DNA of 12,322 nt, taken from Tubulinosema ratisbonensis. Its lineage: Eukaryota; Microsporidia; Tubulinosematidae. The notes beneath the pieces were generated by a model. It was not told the origin of the DNA. It saw only the letters and a list, made by a program, of their open reading frames with translations, and did not search any database. Where the stretch lies: the NCBI GenBank assembly GCA_004000155.1, contig RCSS01000776.1, forward strand, positions 1 through 12,322, written 5' to 3'. This document shows positions 6,156 through 12,322 of the stretch, piece by piece. Within the stretch, counting starts at the first letter, position 1. The number at the start of each line of letters is the position of its first letter. The position numbers and the translations under genes are program-made.

Positions 6156-9100
6156 TGAAAAGAAAAATCTAATTAAATAAAATATTATTATATTNNNTAA
6201 TAAATTTATTATTAAAAAATTTTATTATTTTTTTATTTAAAGATTTATGAATAAATTGCTTATTAAAAATAAAAGTTTAATTTATAATAAAAAAGAATGT
6301 TGATTTAAAAAAAGTGAAATAAATTTTTTTCATAGATTTTGAAAAAAAATATTGTAAAATTACATTTTAAAAGAAGAATAAAAATTTTTTATTTAAAAAA
6401 TAATATTACAAAATGAAAATATTTTAAATAAAAATTATAGCAAGAAATAATTAAATATCAACCACAACATATAAAATATTACCCCTTTCTTAAGAAAAGC
6501 AAATAAAAAAACTAGTTTTAATTTTCTCTGAGATATTATATCAAATAAAAATTCTATCTATTATTGTATTAAAACTTAGTAAAAAAATAAGTTAGCCTCT
6601 TTTTATGAATATAAATAGATACTTTAAATAAATTCTAATATTTATTATTAAATCTAAAATAAACATTCATTTTTTACTATGATTATAATAGATTTTTTTT
6701 ATAAAAATCCTGTTTCTGCCAACAAAAATATAAATCTTTTAACTTAGAGAAAATTTAAAGATTTAACAACGCTTTTTTATTTAAAATTTTAAAAAGATTA
6801 TTAAACAAAATTTTATTATAATTGCAAAATTTTAACATTCTTCAAATTAAATATTTAAAGTTTCAATCAGCTTTCTAGCTATAAGATAATCAAGAAGGTC
6901 AATCTTTCGTTTGTTTTCACAAAACAAACCAATTTTTAATTAAAATTTATATATGTAAAATTATAACATTGTCATAATATTAGAATTATATTCTAGTTCT
7001 GAGAATAATTAGAACACATTCTTACATATTGGAACGTAAATAAATGCTTCTAAATGGAGTAAAACCTTATTTTTTTATTAAAACCATTGTCATACATCTT
7101 ACACCTAGTGTAATGTGAAAAAAAAACACCTCATGTGAATAGAAAAAATGAGCACTATTGCTTTGTATAAATTTTTCGTTTAGACCCTTAAAAATCCTGC
7201 AGAAAGTAATTTTAGCATTTTTACAAAAAAACCAACCAAAAAAATAATTTTATATTTATATAATTTAGAAAATATTGATTTTTATTCCTAAAAACGAAAA
7301 AATGATAAAATAAATATCATAATTTGATTTGTTAGATGTTTTTAATTCTATATTACTTAACTTTTCTTACTTGATTCTCCATAAAAAAACTCTCTTAAGC
7401 ATTAAAATTACATTGAAATTTTTTTTTGTTTGAAACTCTTTCGATTGAAATCTTAGCTCATCTAAATGCATTTTTTTTTATTTTAAATGTATTTATTAAC
7501 TTTTACGAAAAACTTACTTTAAAATTTTATAGTGTAAAATCTGTTTAAAAAAATTTTTTTAAAAATAAAAATATCACCTTTTCTTTTATTCTAGTAATTA
7601 ACAATGACTTAAAGCTAATATTAAGAAAATTAACTTTAGTATTCCATATGGATAATTAGTATTTATACAATATAAAGTTTAATATTTTTGCAATGGTATT
7701 TCACTTTGTTAATAGTTCAAAAAATTTAATTTTTGAATAAAAACTTACATTACGATTAAGTATTGTCTAGAGATGGTATTTCTATATAAATTCCATCACC
7801 ATAGCTTATATACATTTTTTGTTATAAAGCGTAAAATTTATCAAATAAATATTTCTTCATCCAATTTTTCTCTAAAGTTAAAAATTCAAGATAAAAAAAT
7901 GTTTGTTTTGAAGTTCTGATATTGAAACCAGTTCTTTTTTAATAAAAATGAAAATTTAAATTGTGTAATGCTTTGAATTGAAATTAATTTCAATAGCTTA
8001 CATTTTTTTACTTATGACACTAGTTTTTACAAATGTAGTGATAAGTTTTCAAGACCTCCCAAAATTCCAAGAGCTTTAAACATGCTACAATTATAAAACA
8101 ATTAGCTTATTATTAAGGATATGATAAAAAATTTTTTTACTTACAAAAATGTTTATAAACGGTTAATTAATGTGCTCTAAAGGATCCTGCAGATTATTTT
8201 ACATATCAAAATGACATATTGTAATTTGTGGATTTTCTTATTTCCGATTATATTTTTCATATTGTATATGATAATATGATTCAAGATTTTTCGATTTTTT
8301 AAAAAAAGTTTTTGATCTATAAAAGATTTGTTTGAATAGTATGTAAATATTTTAGGAAATATTTAAGTAAATCATCACTTAACATAAAAATATGTAAAAT
8401 CTCTGATTTATTAATGTAAATATTTAAAGACACTAATCATTTAAAACATTCTCTTTTAAGTAATGCTTTAAAAAAATTTTTTTCTTATTAAACATTTTAT
8501 CTACTAATTCTATTAGGCTAATTAATCAATTGAAAAAATATCAAATATGTTTTATATTTATTGATTATATCATTTTAATAGAAAAAAATAAATGGAGCAT
8601 AATTAGTTCTTATTTTAAAAACAGGACAGAATTTTCTATTATTTAATTAATAGCTTGAGAACAAAAATTAGATTAACAAAAATATATAAGTTTTATTGTC
8701 TTTTGTGTTGTTTAAAGAAATTAGTTATAAAAGGTGGTTGAGATTTTATGAGATGATTAAAAAAATAAATAAGTGTTGCTTTATAACGAAGCTAAATCTT
8801 TTAATTGACTAAGCCCTTCTTCTTTTATGATAGGTTGTTCTATTGTTGCTTGTATAAAGATTTTACAAGACTTTTGCTTGCAGATGTTATCAAAAGTTTA
8901 CAAAGATGATTATCTAGTGGGTACAAAGGATCATACAAAAAAACAAACTCGAAGTATTTTTACTACAAAGCTTTAATAAAATTTTAAAAAATAAGCAAAA
9001 AAAGCTTGATTCTTAGTGATTCAAACATACTTGAGTCGAATATTTTTAATAAATGATACGACAATAACGAACATAGAATTATTTTAAAAAAACACAAAAA

Positions 9101-9780
9101 TAACATATAAAAAAAGAAATTAAGATTATAACAATATATATTTTAATTAAACCATTTAGGGTTTTGATTGCTATTACCGGGCTACTGTAAATAACATCAA
9201 CAAATTTTAAAACTATTTTTATTTTGAATTTGATTGAATCACACATAAATTAAAGCGAGAATAAATAAGAAACAATCAAAAATTAATTATTTTTCTAAGG
9301 TTAATAATTAAATTTTAACAAATGAACTAGATTTGATCAAAAGCTTATCGATTTAATTTTATAAATATGAAGCTGTAGTATTAATCTTTTGCTTGTTTGT
9401 TTTAAGCAAAATTTAAGAAATTGAAAATTATGCACATAATTTTAAAGGCAGAAAAAAGCCTTAAAATAAATGATTGGTCCATAAAATTTCAAAATTGTAA
9501 TTTTATGTTTGAATAATTCTTTTTTTATCGTTCAACTAAATTATTATTTTTTAGCTGTTTATGTTTAAAAAAATAAAAATTGAATAATTTAATTGAGAAA
9601 GAAAAACGAGAATAGTATATTTTTTATTTTTCTAAAATTTATAAAATCTTATTAAAGACAACAAACTAAAAAAACATTACATAGAAAATTTATCTATTTT
9701 TAAATTTTAAACGAATAGGATTTATTTTTATTTTATGGTTAAAAAAATTATAAAAAATATTAACTNCGGTAAAAAACGAT
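6156..9780. other. Large AT-rich noncoding region
   Basis: About 3.6 kb with no gene I can support. A three-base N run (6195-6197) is followed at once by a perfect palindrome TAATAAATTTATTA (6198-6211), probably an assembly problem in fold-back A/T DNA. ATTGAAATTAATTTCAAT (7977-7994) is an 18-base palindrome. The motif ATCCTGCAGA occurs twice (near 7194 and 8185). The stretch 8700-8970 is slightly less A/T-rich and contains a 49-codon frame (8827-8976) with no recognised features. I see no tRNA, rRNA, terminal repeat or transposase motif. Confidence 0.6.
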
Positions 9781-11277
9781 TTACCAACCAAAAGCTAATT
9801 TAAATAATTTAAAAAGTAAGGTTATAAATATTGTTAGTCCTAATGTAGTTTCCGAAATGACTAATGCTAATTGCACATACATTTTCTCTGAAATCATAAA
9901 ATGGATTGATTGAAAAGCAGAAGTCAGTTTTATATAATAATAATCTTTTGAGTTTTCGCTAAATTTATCGAAATTACTTGATAAAAACTCACTTATTTTG
10001 TCGTTTAAAGCGTTCAATTCCTTAGATTCAANTGCATTCATTTTATAGTTAGAATTGAAAACTGATTGAATCGAATCTTTCAAACTTACTATTTCATTAA
10101 AATACCTAAGTTCATTAATTTTATCCGTATCAATACATTCTTTTAGATGAGAAACCGAAATCCCTTTTTCAAAATCAGAATCCGCAGGTTCATTTAACAA
10201 GTTCAGGTTTGTGGCAAAATCATATGTTATATCCATATTGGGGACGATAAGAGTCAAAATTGTAAAATTTCNACTTAGTATAAAAGCTTCAAAAATATTG
10301 ATTCTTTTAATCAACTTATCTTTGAGAGAAATTATTTGGTATATATTTTTATTGATGAAATTGTTATAGGTCTTGAGTTTATAGCTAATTTCACCTTTTA
10401 ATTTTTTGTAATCGCTTTTCAGAACAATAATTTGTTCTTTTATTTTTAGATTTTCAACATGTTTAATACATGGATTCGCTGCATCGCAATAATTAACCTT
10501 TTCCTTTAAAATTGAATATTTATTGTTGTTCATTTCTATTTCTATTTCTTCTAATTCTTGCATATTTTTTAAAAGTGTCTTTAATTCGAGATTTTTGTTT
10601 GCTAAGCAAATGTTATGAACTCGTTTAGCCAGTTGGGTCAAATTATTAGAAATCTTTTTTATAATTATCTGATCATCCTCATCTTTCGTATCCGGTTCAT
10701 CAACTTTCATTTCATCAGCTTTGATTGCTTTTACATCATCATATAAGTCAAAATAACAATCGATTATCAAAGTATTACATTTATCAACTAATGTATTTAA
10801 ATTTTTGTCAATTTCTTCACAATTTTCCTTAATCCCCTTTTTGACAAGATTTTTCGAAGTTTCAAAAAAACTGTTTATTTCTTTACGAAAAGCATAAATA
10901 TTTGTCTTTAAAGAAGAAAGTNTTCCTAAAGTAGCATTATAAATATTCTTTGTTTCAGTATTAGAATTATGTTTTTTTTGTAAATGTTCCAAAACGTTCT
11001 CCTTGTTAATAATTTCTTTAAGAGCATTCTCAACACCTTTAAGTAGACCATTTTTAATATNCACCAAACATTTATGCATTGCTTTGTTTTGTCTTTCTTT
11101 AGGCTGATGCAATACATCTTTAAAAGATGCTATACTTCTTCCCTGAAATTTTAAACATCCATATTCATAGGTATAAATTTTATCATCGTTCTTTAAAATA
11201 TCTTTATTATGATCCGAAGGGAATTTTTCAGTTCCCTCCATACCATTAAATGTCAGAAATAAATATAGAATAAACAT
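9781..11277 (-). CDS. Secreted or surface protein with signal peptide and C-terminal membrane anchor
   Basis: This 498-residue protein is not recognised. It begins MFILYLFLTFNG, a typical hydrophobic signal peptide (about 1-13). A long, Lys/Glu/Asn-rich, helix-forming ectodomain follows, with nine cysteines (41, 70, 153, 167, 174, 224, 264, 270, 381) and an acidic patch at about 187-203. Coiled-coil-like stretches lie around 135-165 and 230-320. A moderately hydrophobic segment at about 328-347 may be buried or a second membrane span. The clear membrane segment is at about 468-489, leaving a short basic and aromatic tail (KLFKLAFGW). The layout fits a type I membrane protein of the secretory route, plausibly on the spore wall, plasma membrane or host interface. 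An in-frame GTG at 11325 would extend the frame, but eukaryotic starts favour the ATG at 11277, which exposes the signal peptide and has CCC two bases upstream. Ambiguous bases affect residues 73, 119, 336 and 416; residue 336 (codon NGA) would be a stop if T. Confidence 0.85.
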   Translation of the reverse strand: MFILYLFLTFNGMEGTEKFPSDHNKDILKNDDKIYTYEYGCLKFQGRSIASFKDVLHQPKERQNKAMHKCLVXIKNGLLKGVENALKEIINKENVLEHLQKKHNSNTETKNIYNATLGXLSSLKTNIYAFRKEINSFFETSKNLVKKGIKENCEEIDKNLNTLVDKCNTLIIDCYFDLYDDVKAIKADEMKVDEPDTKDEDDQIIIKKISNNLTQLAKRVHNICLANKNLELKTLLKNMQELEEIEIEMNNNKYSILKEKVNYCDAANPCIKHVENLKIKEQIIVLKSDYKKLKGEISYKLKTYNNFINKNIYQIISLKDKLIKRINIFEAFILSXNFTILTLIVPNMDITYDFATNLNLLNEPADSDFEKGISVSHLKECIDTDKINELRYFNEIVSLKDSIQSVFNSNYKMNAXESKELNALNDKISEFLSSNFDKFSENSKDYYYIKLTSAFQSIHFMISEKMYVQLALVISETTLGLTIFITLLFKLFKLAFGW

Positions 11278-11290
11278 ATGGGTATATATT
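11278..11290 (-). promoter_or_regulatory. CCC start signal of the secreted-protein gene
   Basis: Read on the minus strand, AATATATACCCAT runs directly into the ATG at 11277. The CCC triplet (11282-11280), preceded by a TATATA run, is a textbook position for the microsporidian CCC start signal. It is the strongest evidence for this start. Confidence 0.55.
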
Positions 11291-12322
11291 TTTTTATTTA
11301 AAAGCTTTTTAATCTCCGTTACCACTTTAAAAGAAGATCATCTTTTCAAATTGAGAAAATTATAATTTTTTAAAAATTTTTTAAAATTTTTATTCAAGAA
11401 AGGAGATATTAATTTTAGTTAATTTTTTTCATGTGAAACAAAATATTTAAAAATTATTGAAAACACTATAATAAATGAACTAAAATAAATTGTATATTTA
11501 CGTTGCAAAATTAACCAATCTTTCAATTAATATTATTATTATTTGAATAAAGTGATATAGTTTTAAATCTTTAAAATTTTTATAATTTTAATTTTAAAAA
11601 AGAGCAATAGTCATTAAAAATATTTCTGATCTTTTTAACATTATAAATTTATGAAACTATATGAAAATCGACTAAGTAAATTATAAATTTTAGGGTTTTT
11701 TTGTGTGATAATAAAGCATAGTCTGATAGAATGTCATTGCGCAATTTAAAATCAACGATACACAGATATTATATTTTTTTGGTATTAATGCTGTAGGATA
11801 CGTATATATTTATTTAAATCATATTAATTTACTATGATGGATAATTATATTCAGTATATTTTACTCAAACAAACTAACAAATATTGCAAATTAGTGAATT
11901 CAAATGCTATTTTTTTTTGAAACAAATAATATCAAAAATTTTAATAAGTTCTAATTATACTAAAATGAAATATGTATTTGATTTTCTTTCAGATATTACC
12001 TCACCATACATGAACTATTTCTGAAAAACTTTTATTAAATTTAAAACAAGTCTTTTATATTCTAATTGAATGAGTAATTAATACAAGTCGAAATATAAGG
12101 TTTTAAAAGAGTTAAAAACTTAAAATTATATGTAAAACATAGTTATTATGAACATATCCATAAAAATTAATAAAATTATTTCTTTCGAAATAAAGAAAAA
12201 TCTACTTCTAATAAAATAAATATTTTTTCTATATTAACAACAATGATTTAAATTTTTAAATTTTAAGCAACACATATAAGTTTGCAAAAAAAAACAGAAT
12301 TTAAACGTAAAAGAAATATTAC
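11278..12322. other. AT-rich noncoding region upstream of the secreted-protein gene
   Basis: No supported gene is present. Just upstream of the minus-strand gene is an imperfect inverted repeat at 11326-11349 (AAAAGA against TCTTTT around a GATC centre; 10 of 12 pairs match), 49-72 bases before the ATG. The remainder is A/T runs broken by stops in all frames. I see no RNA gene, transposon end or repeat array. Confidence 0.55.

Noticed and set aside
7977..7994. Perfect 18-base A/T-rich palindrome
   Set aside because: By a rough composition estimate about one such palindrome is expected in a window this size.
8827..8976. Plus-strand 49-codon frame beginning MIGCSIVACI
   Set aside because: Its composition is somewhat protein-like, but it is short, isolated and without a known motif or start signal, so not supportable as a gene.
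10926..11117. Minus-strand frame of 63 codons
   Set aside because: It is an alternative frame inside the secreted-protein gene and lacks any protein-like feature.
1..12322. AT-rich bacterium, organelle or plasmid origin
   Set aside because: TBP, Elongin C and Rmd5 are eukaryotic nuclear genes, and no ribosome binding sites or bacterial operons are seen.
1..12322. A new defence-type or other multi-gene system, CRISPR array or intact transposon
   Set aside because: No spaced repeats, transposase, nuclease or paired-gene arrangement was found; the recognised genes belong to known families and the rest stand alone.

Overview
The window looks like a piece of nuclear genome from a microsporidian with a large, gene-poor, extremely AT-rich genome (by eye about 20-25% G+C). 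The reasons are a near-complete eukaryotic TATA-binding protein, an Elongin C, an Rmd5/Gid2-type RING protein and a probable RNA polymerase I A43 subunit. All are intron-free and compact, with very short spacers, and several start codons carry the CCC/GGG signal described for microsporidia. Edhazardia-type or Hamiltosporidium-type genomes would fit the low coding density, but the species cannot be fixed from this sequence.

Layout. Positions 1-2670 are noncoding, with one G+C-richer island (about 1590-1770) and a G+C-rich hairpin (2409-2430). Positions 2671-6155 hold a gene cluster: TBP on the minus strand (2671-3258), a 180-base divergent promoter with three TGATTGG (CCAAT-box) elements, then four plus-strand genes: a probable RPA43 (3439-3837), Elongin C (3871-4161), RMD5/GID2 (4265-5233) and an unassigned five-span membrane protein (5607-6155). 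Positions 6156-9780 are about 3.6 kb of AT-rich DNA with no gene I can support. A minus-strand gene (9781-11277) encodes a 498-residue protein with a signal peptide and a C-terminal membrane anchor, probably lineage-specific. Positions 11278-12322 are again AT-rich noncoding sequence.

Function. TBP serves all three nuclear polymerases and RPA43 is the Rrn3-contacting stalk subunit of polymerase I, so their shared divergent promoter could coordinate basal transcription factors. The next two genes are both parts of ubiquitin ligases: Elongin C is a cullin adaptor and Rmd5/Gid2 is the catalytic RING of the GID/CTLH ligase. The secreted or surface protein is a candidate for contact with the host cell or for the spore surface.

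Start codons were restricted to ATG. This shortens three reading frames relative to the longest open frames: TBP starts at 3258, RPA43 at 3439 and the secreted protein at 11277. In all three, a CCC or GGG triplet lies 1 to 14 bases upstream of the chosen ATG. I found no tRNA, rRNA, CRISPR array, intact transposon or clearly new multi-gene system. The more unusual observations are the CCAAT trio, the distribution of ambiguous bases, and the G+C-rich islands in otherwise empty DNA.
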